Assembly: GCA_026874595.1 (NCBI GenBank)
Contig: CM049314.1
Coordinates: 634,318 to 698,317, forward strand
DNA from: Sipunculus nudus
Taxonomy: Eukaryota; Annelida; Sipuncula; Golfingiida; Sipunculidae
Reading direction: 5' to 3'
DNA length: 64,000 bases
Part shown: positions 1-11,620 of the stretch, in pieces
How the letters are laid out: each line of letters opens with the position of its first letter
How positions within the stretch are numbered: the stretch's first letter is position 1
Program-made: the position numbers and the translations under genes
The notes under the pieces: generated by a model
Database searches by the model: none
Told to the model about the DNA's origin: nothing
What the model saw: only the letters and a program-made list of their open reading frames with translations

Positions 1-200
1 AGCTTCAACATAGCATAAGTTGATCAACTTAAATCAACTTAACTTAAGTTGAATTCTTAAGTTGATCTTAAGTTGATCAACTTATTCTATCTTGAATGGT
101 AAGTTGATCAACTTATGCTATGTTGATCGACTTAAGCTTATGTTGAATGGTAAGTTGACCAACTTAGGCTATGTTGATTACTTAAGTTGAATCTGACTTT
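1..200. repeat. Cluster of palindromic AAGTTGATCAACTT words
   Basis: The self-complementary word AAGTTGATCAACTT, often extended to TTAAGTTGATCAACTTAA, recurs every 20-45 bp, linked by TATGCTATGTTGAATGG and GATCGACTTAAGCTT. The same family occurs at about 6100-6345, 7750-8130, 9540-9915, 11620-12140, 12820-12995, 13800-13990, 14660-14845, 15003-15190, 15857-16060, 16735-16940, 36845-36935, 57340-57800 and 59980-60440. It is non-coding and can form many short hairpins. Confidence 0.9.
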
Positions 201-224
201 AGATTAAAAATTATTTCGATGCTA

Positions 225-992
225 TAACCTTGTTATACTGAACAACCTCGTTATTATGTCCAACTTGGTCATTATGAACATCCTCAATATTATGAAAAAC
301 CTCGTTATTATGAACAACCTCGTTATACTGTCCAACCGGGTTTATTTGTGAACAACTAGGTTATAATCGACAGGAACGTTATTATGAACTATCTTGTCAG
401 AATGAACAACATGGTTATAATGGACAACCTTTGTGTATGTATCTATATATGTGTACATGTATGCATATTCTACTCAAGGACGTGGCGCACCCTGTAGGTT
501 TACGTTACTATTATGGTCCTAAACTTATAGTTTACTCTAGGACGTGGCTCACCCTGTAGTTGTAAGTCACTATTATGGTCCTAAACTTATAGCTTACTCT
601 AGCACGTGGCGCCCCTACAGTTGTAAGTCACTATTATGGTCCTAAACTTAAGAGTTTTATGGTGCGAACTGTTATGTCAGGGAAATGCAGTTCATCAAGC
701 GTACAAGTGGTCAATGAAAATCCTCGTAATTATGAACAACCTCGTTATTGTGAACAACCTCGTTATACTGTCCATCCTATTGTGAACAACCTGGTTACAA
801 TGTAAAACCTGGTTATAATGAACAATTTTGTTATTATGAACAACCTGATTATTATGAACAACCTGGTTATTATGAACAACTTGGTTTTAATGAACAACCT
901 CGTTATTATGGACAACCTCACTATTATGAACAACCTAGTTATTATGAACTACCTTGTCAGATTGAAGAACATTGTTATAATGGACAACCTTT
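225..992 (+). repeat. 18-bp minisatellite, plus orientation, interrupted at 444-717
   Basis: Tandem degenerate 18-mers of the form GAACAACCTGGTTATTAT occupy 225-443 and 718-992. Because 18 is a multiple of three and the unit lacks stops in several frames, all frames look open and give hexapeptide-like products such as MNNLVI. This openness on both strands is a by-product of periodicity, not evidence for a protein. Confidence 0.92.
474..650 (-). repeat. Three tandem units of about 62 bp
   Basis: Units begin near 477, 539 and 600, each with RGGACGTGGCKC followed by the reverse complement of the TTTAGGACCATAA word found throughout the window. They sit inside the 18-bp minisatellite. The GGACGTGG motif beside a CATA-type tract is the reverse complement of the CACGTCCTAGA junction found at 37675, 56445 and elsewhere, so this is an inverted copy of that dispersed module. 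Confidence 0.8.
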
Positions 993-1002
993 GTGTATGA
1001 AT

Positions 1003-2011
1003 GCATTATGACCAGGTTGTTCAAAATAATCGGGTTGTTCATAATAACAAGGTTGGACATAATATCGAGGTTGTTCATAAAAACAAGGTTTATCATTATA
1101 ACAAGGTTGCTCTTTATAACCAGATTGGACATTTTCACCAGATTGCTCATAATAACCAGGTTGTTCATTATAACAAGGTTGCTCATAATATGAAGGTTGG
1201 GCATAATAGCGAGGTTGTTCATTATAACGATGTTGTTCATTATAACGAGGTTGGTCATAATAATTAGGTTGGACATAATAAGCAGATTGTTCATTATAAC
1301 AAGGTTTTCATTATAGTGATGTTGGACATAATAACGAGGTTGTTCATTATAACCAGGTTGTTCATTGGACAGTATAACATAGTTTATCATTATAACAAGT
1401 TCATTATAGCAAAGTTGTTTATAATAACCAGGTTGTTCATAGATACCAGGTTGTTCATAATAACCATGTTGTTCACAATGACCAGGTTGGAAATTATAAC
1501 CAGGTTGTTCATAATAACAGGGTTGTTCATTATAACCAGATTGTTCATTCTGACCAGGTTGGACATTAAAATCTGGTTGGACCTTAAAGTCAGGTTGGAA
1601 CTAATAACGAGGGTGTTCATAACCAGGTTGGCCATAATAACAAAGTTGTTGATTATAGCGAGGTTGGTCATTGTAACCAGGTTTTTCATTTTAACCAGGA
1701 TGTTCATTATAACCAGGTTTTTTATTAAAACAACGTTGTTCATAATAACCAGGTTTTAAATTAAAATATGGTTGTTCATTATAATGAGGTTTTTCATTAT
1801 AAAAAGGTTGTTCATAATGATGTTGTTCATTATAACCAGGTTGTTCATTATAACCAGGTTGTTCATAATAACACGGTTGTTCATAATAACAATGTTGTTC
1901 ATTATAACAAGGTTTTTTTCCCTTTAGCCAGGTTAATCTAAGAACGACGTTTTTCATAATGAAGTTGTTCATTATAACCAGGTTGGTCATAATAACCAGG
2001 TTGTACTATCA
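1003..2011 (-). repeat. 18-bp minisatellite, inverted half
   Basis: From about 1003 the array continues with the reverse complement of the preceding unit, consensus ATAACCAGGTTGTTCATT, for about 1 kb. The array thus changes strand at about 993-1003, forming a large imperfect inverted repeat. Open frames on both strands (for example a 151-codon frame with NEQPGY hexapeptides on the minus strand at 935-1390) follow from the 18-bp period. Confidence 0.92.
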
Positions 2012-4320
2012 CAAACGAGACGGTATTTTTTTGCAGATTTTCACTAACACACTGTCTCTGTCTGTCTGTCTCTCTCTCTTTTATCTCATTCTCTCACTCC
2101 CCTTGCACTGAAACAACATAACAAATCGAAAAAGACCGTAAACATTTTTATACTATATATTTTATAGAATTCCACAGCTTGTCTTCGAACATGAGGTTGG
2201 CATTGTTGCGGCATTGCAAAACATTATAATGAAATGGTTTAAAAGATTACAGTAGCATAATACTGAAATTAATGACGAACATGCAAAAAGAAAAATACCT
2301 GTTGATATGTGCATTTTACAAAGGAATCATTTCACAAGATTAAAAAGCGTTTACTGAAAACTAGACCTAAGGAGAAAATTACCATTTTGATATTTATCTC
2401 TTTTCCGAGAGCGGCGTGCTCTTAAGTTAATAAATTTACACAGTGTCGACTATCTCTTATCATTTACATTCAACCAGAATGCGAAACATTTTAAAAAGGA
2501 TGTAATTTTAGAGATACAATATATGAATATTAACCCATTGCAAAAGACACCTATGAACACAAGTGACGTTTTATGTCTATGCGTTTTTATTCTAAGTATG
2601 AAAGCACAGCAATACATATTCCATCATGATACGTAACCGTTTTCTCAAGGTAGATGACTGAAACACACTAGAGACGTTGTATGGTATATATAAACTATTC
2701 AAGTCTGTATAAATAAATGGAAGAAAGAATATGTTATGGAAAAGGGGAAACATAAACACATATGATAAGGAAATCATAATGGAAAGTTGTACATATTTTG
2801 CACCGGCCAAACATATGAACAAAAGAAAGAAAATGTATTCATTAAAAATATACCATACATTTATATACACTTTACATATATATATTTACAAGATTATATA
2901 CATGAAATCCTATATACAAAACTGTCTTTGAATCCGCGTCGTTAATAGCGATTATAGTCGTATAGTGAAGCAGATGTTTTACAGAAAGGAAAATTTGGAG
3001 GTAACGTATACATCGTTATATTTCAACAGATGCTTTTACAAACTAAGCCTAACAGCGTTGCAGAAAGCTACATAATAATTACAAACAGTTTTGAAATTAT
3101 ACACTTTTATCACATTGAAAGAAACAGAAAACAACATATACACATATACATATATATATGTATGTTTTTATATTACTGTTTGTCTTACATGGGTATACCC
3201 TAACAGCGTTGCAGAAAGGTAAATAATAATTAAGAACCGTTTTGCAATTATGGTTCATGGGGAATCACGTAACATCTCCCCCTTTTTAAAAAGCATAATG
3301 CAGTTCATTTACTTTAAGAGCATATATATAAGGTCCATTATACAGTCTTTGGTATTATAATGAAATGCAAGAAAGGAAGCACTGATGATCTTCCCTGGTT
3401 ATTTTAGTGCATCTACCGGCGGATTTAACCAAATGGAAAACATTATGAAAAGTGTTTCACGAATTAAACTTGTGGGTAGAGGTTACCAGCACATATCCCA
3501 CATCACTGGTTCTCAGTACCAGTGTTCCCTATCTACCTACTTAACCTAATGATGACCCGATCCTCAGGCGTCATAGCGCACCGGCCTTCTGACAACGCGG
3601 CCACAGCGTGTAACAGTTGGGGCAGCTTCTCGTGGCCAGTAGGGGTCGTTTCCTTAATGCAGGTTTCTTTTCAAACTATGTAAAAATTTAAAAAATAACA
3701 GTGGTATAATAAAAAAGAAAAGATAAAATGCTAAAGATATCTGTCGATGTGTGCATTTTGCTGGAATGAAAAAGGTTAACTTAAAACTAGACGTAATAGT
3801 GAATTACCGTTTGACTTTTTTTCCCTTTTGGGTTGGACACGGCATGCTGAACACTTAAAAAATTAAAAAAAATTTGCCATCCTATTATCATTATGGAACA
3901 CATGGTTGGAACGTGGCATATACATGCATACCAGACAAAAATAACATATGAAGTGGCCACACCCTAAAATGTACAGTTTATAGTCTCCATTACAATTTGT
4001 TTTCCAACACTTAGGCATGTTGAAAAAAATTCAACTAATGTTATACTGCTGTAATGGTCCTTAAAAGAACTACACCAAACCATTGAATGAGCCGACTGCT
4101 TGGTTTGATGTATACAGATGCATTATAATTTAAATCCATCAGACTGAATGGAATCCTTTATTATTCTTTTAATGAATATGCCCTTCATCATTGTGTTAGA
4201 CCAGCGGTGAAGAATATTAAATTTTCTATTTTTTCGGGTTATGTCTTTCTGCATTTTGTTATTTCAACCATTCAATCTTCTTTTCAGGAATGGGCAGTAA
4301 ATCATTAGGTCATCATCATA
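2012..4320. other. AT-rich non-coding stretch without recognisable gene
   Basis: Contains a CT-rich simple tract (about 2052-2100), long A- and T-runs, short TATA microsatellites and nothing that reads as an exon. Around 3480-3660 a more GC-balanced block (accagtgttccc ... ggccagtaggg) looks like part of a dispersed element. Its minus strand holds CTGAGGATCGGG, resembling half of a hammerhead core but without GAAA. The portion to 3757 is shared with 62250-64000. Confidence 0.6.
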
Positions 4321-4540
4321 TCTTGGGTGTGTGTGTGTGTGGGGGGGGGGGGAGATGGTTTCGTCTGTTCTGCAATGACAACACCCTCGGCTGGACTCCT
4401 GCAAAAAATATTTAAGAATTGCACGTATATACATATACAAATATGCATTGATACGGACTCCTACAACAAGTATTTAAGAATTGTACACTGTGTAATTTTT
4501 TTTTATTTTAATGGAATTACATATATTGAATTATACTTTT
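3890..4540 (+). repeat. Diverged duplicate of 34395-35040
   Basis: Beginning at TTATCATTATGGAA and continuing through GACTCCTACAA-type sequence, this block aligns in order with 34395-35040 despite many substitutions and indels. Shared landmarks are GGCATGTTGAAA/GGCATGATAAAA, ACCAAACCATTGAA/GCCAAACCATGAAA and the GTGTGTG-G-run. No coding potential is seen. Confidence 0.8.
4326..4352 (+). repeat. (GT)n followed by a G12-type run
   Basis: A short GT microsatellite runs straight into a poly-G tract. The homologous place in the diverged duplicate is about 34853-34867, where the G-run is shorter. Confidence 0.9.
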
Positions 4541-4650
4541 AAGCTGAGGACCATATCACGGTATGTTTAGGACCATAACAATGTAAGTTTATGACCATAC
4601 CACTGTTTTTTCAAGACTGTAATACTGCATGTTTATGAGCATAACATTCA

Positions 4651-5310
4651 ACTTAATTTTGTATTGGTCCTGTATTTTCAACTTAATATGCTTAGGACTA
4701 TAACACTGTATGTTTAGGACCATAATACTGTATGTTTAAAACCATAACATTCAACTTAATTTTGTATTGGTCCTGTATTTTCAACTTTATATGCTTAGGA
4801 CTATAACACTGTATGTTTAGGACCATAATACTGTATGTCTAAAACCATAACATTCAACTTAATTTTGTATTGGTCCTGTATTTTCAACTTAACAAGTTTA
4901 GGACTATAACACTGTATGTTTAGGACCATAATATTGTATGTTTAGGACCATAATAATCAACTTAATTTTGTATTGGTCCTGTATTTTCAACTTAATATGC
5001 CTAGGACTATAACACTGTATGTTTAGGACCATAATACTGTATGTCTAGAACCATAACATTCAACTTAATTTTGTATTGGTCCTGTATTTTCAACTTAATA
5101 TGCTTAGGACTATAACACTGTAGGTTTAGGACCATAATACTGTATGTCTAAAACCATAACGTTCAACTTAATTTTGTATTGGTCCTGTATTTTCAACTTA
5201 ACAAGTTTAGGACTATAACACTCTATGTTTAGGACCATAATACTGTATGTTTAGGACCATAATAATCAACTTAATTTATGTATTGCTCCTGTATTTTCAA
5301 CTTAACAGGT
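4651..5310 (+). repeat. 103-bp tandem repeat, about 6-7 copies
   Basis: The word ACTTAATTTTGTATTGG starts at 4651, 4754, 4857, 4960, 5063 and 5166 (with a variant at 5269), an exact 103-bp step each time. Each unit also holds two or three GGACCATAA/GGACTATAA half-units. The 4540-4650 lead-in has looser copies of the same GGACCATAA word. Non-coding. Confidence 0.95.
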
Positions 5311-5388
5311 CTTTAAGTTTATTCAACTTAGAATTAAGTTTACACAACTTAGGCTTACGTTGATTCCGAACTCAAGTTAGTTTGTACA

Positions 5389-8300
5389 TTCATGTGTCTT
5401 CACTCCTCACTGGACCTTTGTACTTTCCAGTGCATTCGCATTGTATTTACCTCTCTCGATTCCTGTGCCTTGGTTCTCAGTTCACCTGTGAAGATTCATG
5501 TGCTTAGACGCTCTACTTACCTCAGTACATCCCTTTCCTTTGATTTTCAGTTTTCCTACGTGAAACAGCGAAGGGCCAAAACGTTCTAGAATAATACATA
5601 CATATACACATACATACATACATACCTTTTTTTTAGGAATAGGCTGTCAATCATTACGTCATCATGATATCTATAGTGTGAGGGGGATGGTTTCATCTGG
5701 TCTGCCAAAAGCGCGCCCTGATCCGGACTCCTACAACAATTATTTAAGAATTGTACACTGTGTACCATTTTTTAATGAAATTATATATATTTAAATATAA
5801 TTTATAGATATATCATGAAATAGAATATGTATATGCAAATATAGGACTGTTCGTGATTGTGTGTATAAATATAGAATTGATGCTCCTTTTTCAAGATAGC
5901 CGCTATAACCCTAGGTTGTTATAAACCTATAGGTTAACAACCCTAGTCAACTATGTTTCGGACCATAACATTAAGTTTAGCACCATAATCAATAAAATTG
6001 TCATTTCAGACCTGAGAAATGGCCTTTGGAGTCCGATCGGTCAGTCAGACTCCATCGGGTCAAGAAAAATGAGTTCTCCTCATGTGTCATCTATACCTTA
6101 GGTTGAATGGTAAGTTGATCAACTTATGATATGTTGATCGACTTAACTTAAGTTGAATTCTTAAGTTGATTTAAGTTGATCAATTTATGCTATATGGAAT
6201 GGTAAGTTGATCAACTTAAATCAACTTAACTTAAGTTGAATTCTTAAGTTGATCTTAAGTTGATCAACTTATGCTATGTTGAATGGTATGTTGATCAACT
6301 TATGCTATGTTTATCAACTTCAGCTTATGTTTATCAACTTAAGAATTCAACAAAAGCTATTTAACTCTTGAGATTGCTGAGTTCAGCTCTGCATATTCCT
6401 CTGCTTCGAATATAAACTTATCTCAGTAACTCACTTTGATTTGCTACTCATTTTTCCTCTGTATTTTGCTTTCCTTTGGCCCTCACTGTAGCTCTGTAAA
6501 TGCATTCGCATTGTGTTTACCTCTCTCGATTCCTGTGCTTTGGTTCTCAGTTCACCTGTGAAGATTCATGTGCTTAGACGCTCTACTTACCTCAGTACAT
6601 CCCTTTCCTTTGATTTTCAGTTTTCCTACGTACATTACTCTGCTCTGACTTAGTTTGACTCTGTAGATTCCTGTGCTTTGACTTTCAGTTCAGCTCTGCA
6701 CATTCCTCTGCTTTACTTACCTCGTAAATCACTTTGCTTTGATGATCATTTCCCTCTGTATATTGCTTTGCTTATGCATTCACTGTAGCCCTGTACATTT
6801 GTGTGTTTTCATTCCTCACTTGACTTAATTACTGTAAAATGCTTAAGCACTCAGTTTACATCTTTGGATTCCAATTTTGGTTCTCAATCCAACTGCTAAG
6901 AGTAGTGTGCTTAGACGCTCTACTTACCTCAGTACATCAATTTGCTTTGATCCTCAGCTTTTCCATTGTATATTTCTCTGCTGTGACTCATTTTAACTAT
7001 GTCCACTGTTGTGCTTTGACTCTCTTATAAACTCTCTCCTTTAAAAGTCAACTTACCTCGTTAATGTTTCACTTCGGTTTGGCCATCATTTTATTATCTC
7101 AAAACTGCTGTGCTTTAGCTCACAGGGTACCTCTGTACATTGGTGTGTTTTCAGGGCTCAGTTTACCTCTGTCTGTTATTTTCCCTTGGCCCTAAGTGTA
7201 ACGTGAAACAGCGAAGGGCCAAAACGTTCTAGAATAATACTTACATATACACATACATACATACATACATACATACCTTTTTTTTAGGAATAGGCAGTCA
7301 ATCATTACGTCATCATGATATCTATAGTGTGAGGGGGATGGTTTCATCTGGTCTGCCAAAAGCGCGCCCTGATCCGGACTCCTACAACAATTATTTAAGA
7401 ATTGTACACTGTGTACCATTTTTTAATGAAATTATATATATTTAAATATAATTTATAGATATATCATAAAATAGAATATGTATATGCAAATATAGGACTG
7501 TTCGTGATTGTGTGTATAAATATAGAATTGATGCTCCTTTTTCAAGATAGCCGCTATAACCCTAGGTTGTTATAAACCTATAGGTTAACAACCCTAGTCA
7601 ACTATGTTTCGGACCATAACATTAAGTTTAGCACCATAATCAATAAAATTGTCATTTCAGACCTGAGAAATGGCCTTTGGAGTCCGATCGGTCAGTCAGA
7701 CTCCATCGGGTCAAGAAAAATGAGTTCTCCTCATGTGTCATCTATACCTTAGGTTGAATGGTAAGTTGATCAACTTATGATATGTTGATCGACTTAACTT
7801 AAGTTGAATTCTTAAGTTGATTTAAGTTGATCAATTTATGCTATATGGAATATTAAGTTGATCAACTTAAATCAACTTAACTTAAGTTGAATTCTTAAGT
7901 TGATCTTAAGTTGATCAACTTATGCTATGTTGAATGGTAAGATGATCAACTTATGCTATGTTGATCGACTTAAGCTTCAACATAGCATAAGTTGATCAAC
8001 TTAAATCAACTTAACTTAATTTGAATTCTTAAGTTGATCTTAAGTTGATCAACTTATGCTATGTTGAATGGTATGTTGATCAACTTATGCTATGTTTATC
8101 AACTTCAGCTTATGTTTATCAACTTAAGAATTCAACAAAAGCTATTTAACTCTTGAGATTGCTGAGTTCAGCTCTGCATATTCCTCTGCTTCGAATATAA
8201 ACTTATCTCAGTAACTCACTTTGATTTGCTACTCATTTTTCCTCTGTATTTTGCTTTCCTTTGGCCCTCACTGTAGCTCTGTAAATGCATTCGCATTGTG

Positions 8301-10525
8301 TTTACCTCTCTCGATTCCTGTGCTTTGGTTCTCAGTTCACCTGTGAAGATTCATGTGCTTAGACGCTCTACTTACCTCAGTACATCCCTTTCCTTTGATT
8401 TTCAGTTTTCCTACGTACATTACTCTGCTCTGACTTAGTTTGACTCTGTAGATTCCTGTGCTTTGACTTTCAGTTCAGCTCTGCACATTCCTCTGCTTTA
8501 CTTACCTCGTAAATCACTTTGCTTTGATGATCATTTCCCTCTGTATATTGCTTTGCTTATGCATTCACTGTAGCCCTGTACATTTGTGTGTTTTCATTCC
8601 TCACTTGACTTAATTACTGTAAAATGCTTAAGCACTCAGTTTACATCTTTGGATTCCAATTTTGGTTCTCAATCCAACTGCTAAGAGTAGTGTGCTTAGA
8701 CGCTCTACTTACCTCAGTACATCAATTTGCTTTGATCCTCAGCTTTTCCATTGTATATTTCTCTGCTGTGACTCATTTTAACTATGTCCACTGTTGTGCT
8801 TTGACTCTCTTATAAACTCTCTCCTTTAAAAGTCAACTTATCTCGTAAATCTTTCACTTCGGTTTGGCCATCATTTTATTATCTCAAAACTGCTGTGCTT
8901 TAGCTCACAGGGTACCTCTGTACATTGGTGTGTTTTCAGGGCTCAGTTTACCTCTGTCTTTTATTTTCCCTTGGCCCTAAGTGTAACGTGAAACAGCGAA
9001 GGGCCAAAACGTTCTAGAATAATACATACATATACACATACATACATACATACATACATACCTTTTTTTTAGGAATAGGCAGTCAATCATTACGTCATCA
9101 TGATATCTATAGTGTGAGGGGGATGGTTTCATCTGGTCTGCCAAAAGCGCGCCCTGATCCGGACTCCTACAACAATTATTTAAGAATTGTACACTGTGTA
9201 CCATTTTTTAATGAAATTATATATATTTAAATATAATTTATAGATATATCATAAAATAGAATATGTATATGCAAATATAGGACTGTTCGTGATTGTGTGT
9301 ATAAATATAGAATTGATGCTCCTTTTTCAAGATAGCCGCTATAACCCTAGGTTGTTATAAACCTATAGGTTAACAACCCTAGTCAACTATGTTTCGGACC
9401 ATAACATTAAGTTTAGCACCATAATCAATAAAATTGTCATTTCAGACCTGAGAAATGGCCTTTGGAGTCCGATCGGTCAGTCAGACTCCATCGGGTCAAG
9501 AAAAATGAGTTCTCCTCATGTGTCATCTATACCTTATGTTGAATGGTAAGTTGATCAACTTATGATATGTTGATCGACTTAACTTAAGTTGAATTCTTAA
9601 GTTGATTTAAGTTGATCAATTTATGCTATATGGAATGGTAAGTTGATCAACTTAAATCAACTTAACTTAAGTTGAATTCTTAAGTTGATCTTAAGTTGAT
9701 CAACTTATGCTATGTTGAATGGTAAGATGATCAACTTATGCTATGTTGATCGACTTAAGTTTCAACATGGCATAAGTTGATCAACTTAAATCAACTTAAC
9801 TTAATTTGAATTCTTAAGTTGATCTTAAGTTGATCAACTTATGCTATGTTGAATGGTATGTTGATCAACTTATGCTATGTTTATCAACTTCAGCTTATGT
9901 TTATCAACTTAAGAATTCAACAAAAGCTATTTAACTCTTGAGATTGCTGAGTTCAGCTCTGCATATTCCTCTGCTTCGAATATAAACTTATCTCAGTAAC
10001 TCACTTTGATTTGCTGCTCATTTTTCCTCTGTATTTTGCTTTCCTTTGGCCCTCACTGTAGCTCTGTAAATGCATTCGCATTGTGTTTACCTCTCTCGAT
10101 TCCTGTGCTTTGGTTCTCAGTTCACCTGTGAAGATTCATGTGCTTAGACGCTCTACTTACCTCAGTACATCCCTTTCCTTTGATTTTCAGTTTTCCTACG
10201 TACATTACTCTGCTCTGACTTAGTTTGACTCTGTAGATTCCTGTGCTTTGACTTTCAGTTCAGCTCTGCACATTCCTCTGCTTTACTTACCTCGTAAATC
10301 ACTTTGCTTTGATGATCATTTCCCTCTGTATATTGCTTTGCTTATGAATTCACTGTAGCCCTGTACATTTGTGGGTTTTCATTCCTCACTTGACTTAATT
10401 ACTGTAAAATGCTTAAGCACTCAGTTTACATCTTTGGATTCCAATTTTGGTTCTCAATCCAACTGCTAAGAGTAGTGTGCTTAGACGCTCTACTTACCTC
10501 AGTACATCAATTTGCTTTGATCCTC
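5389..10525 (+). repeat. Complex tandem array of about 1.79-kb units
   Basis: The motif ACGTGAAACAGCGAAGGGCC starts at 5558, 7201 and 8986, and AATTCAACAAAAGCTATTTA at 6343, 8129 and 9914, so full units are 1785-1786 bp and the first is 142 bp shorter. Each unit contains a T-rich tract of roughly 50-bp degenerate subrepeats (CTCTGTACATT.., CTTTGATCCTCAG..), the GTGAAACAGCG module with a (CATA)n tail, a CCCTAGGTTGTTATAAACC block and a palindromic-word cluster. Short open frames repeat identically in each unit and are not genes. Confidence 0.95.
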
Positions 10526-11620
10526 AGTTCAGTTTAACTCTGTAGATTGCTGTGTTCAGCTCTGCACATTACTCTGTTTTCACAATCAACTTACCTCAGC
10601 ATCTGTTCCTCATTTTACATCTTTATTTTGCGTTCGGTTAGTAGCTCGCTGTAGCTCTGTAAATTTTCCTGTGTTTCACTCCTCACTGGACCTGTGTACT
10701 ATCCAGTGTGTTAGCACTCGGTGTACATTTCTGTATTTCTTTACTTTGGTTCTCCATGAACTGGTGTGCTAAGACGCTCTACTGACCTCAGAACATCACT
10801 TTTGCTTTGATCCTCAGCTTCTCCATTTTCTGCAGATTCCTCTGCCCGGACAATCAACTTACCTGGTAAATCTGTCTGCTCTGGTTTGGGGGTCATGTTT
10901 TCCTCTGTAAACTAAGATTAAGTTTAAGACCATAACACTGAAGAATTAGGACTGAGACATCGTAAGTTTAGCTTGGGGCCTTAAAACTGATTCCTCTGCC
11001 TGGACAATAAACTTACCTGGTAAATCTGTTAGCTCTGGTTTGGTGGACATTGTTTTCCTCTGTATACTAAGCTTAAGTTTAGGACCATAACTCTGTAAGT
11101 CTAGGACCACAACAGGGAAATTAATCCATACATACATTCATAAATAGATACAAGTATCCACACATATACAAACACATACATACATATGTGTAACACTGTT
11201 AACAGTATTCTTAGCTTAAGTTTGGGACCACAACATAACAACGTAAGTTTAGGACCATAAGTTCTTTCCCACGCTCAGGCCTCACCTCTGGTCTGTGGTT
11301 TTGGCGCGAAATACAACATCAAAAACATCACATTACTATATTTCCAAGGATTCTAAACTTCAAATTTAAGTCTGCCGGACAAGAGATTCTCATACTGAAT
11401 GCTGCACGTTTAAGCATTTGTACAATTTGTACATTAATTTACCAATTACGAGTAAAAACGTAACAGACAGTACTCGCCCACGTCTTGTTCCTGTGCACCT
11501 GGTCCGATATTATGTGGGTCGTTGCCTTGGCGACGTTGCCTCATTATCATAAGCTTAGGTTTAGGACCATAACATTATATTTAAGATAACAGTGAATAAA
11601 TTATCATTTCAGACCTGAGA
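10526..11620 (+). repeat. Mixed T-rich and GGACCATAA sequence between arrays
   Basis: At about 10525 the third 1.79-kb unit leaves its consensus and runs into diverged T-rich subrepeats, then GGACCATAA-type words (10920-11110) and the duplicated module at 11100-11575. No gene is recognised. Confidence 0.7.
11100..11575 (+). repeat. Module duplicated at 18640-19095
   Basis: A block of about 470 bp with ATTAATCCATACATACATTC, a CATA tract, TTTGGCGCGAAATACAACATC and GTCGTTGCCTTGGCGACG (itself a short hairpin) recurs about 7.52 kb downstream at 18640-19095. It is more GC-balanced than its surroundings and may be a non-autonomous mobile element, but I see no terminal repeats or coding sequence. 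Confidence 0.85.

Larger units (their letters stand above)
1..3757 (+). repeat. Left copy of a >=3.76-kb direct repeat spaced about 60.2 kb
   Basis: This block recurs in the same orientation at 60201-64000. Position 1 matches 60201, 818 matches 61068, 2731 matches 62974 and 3757 matches 64000, so the spacing stays between 60200 and 60250 with only small indels. Both copies run off the window edge, so the true repeat is longer than seen. It contains a palindromic-word cluster, the strand-switching 18-bp minisatellite and about 1.7 kb of AT-rich sequence without a gene. Confidence 0.95.

Noticed and set aside
818..2011. Overlapping open frames of 60-151 codons with MNNLVI or NEQPGY hexapeptide repeats
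   Set aside because: They lie in an 18-bp tandem repeat with no stop in several frames and are open on both strands at once, which periodicity alone explains. No promoter, intron or signal peptide is seen.
3380..3400. CTGATGATC on the plus strand
   Set aside because: Lacks a stem II, GAAA and flanking complementarity; chance heptamer.
3540..3600. Minus-strand CTGAGGATCGGG resembling a hammerhead core
   Set aside because: No GAAA at the right distance and no complementary stem I strands. It may be a distant relic but does not support a ribozyme call.
11500..11560. Possible tRNA-like or SINE promoter in the GTCGTTGCCTTGGCGACG block
   Set aside because: No A-box/B-box pair or acceptor-stem complementarity could be found by eye; it is only a short hairpin within a duplicated module.
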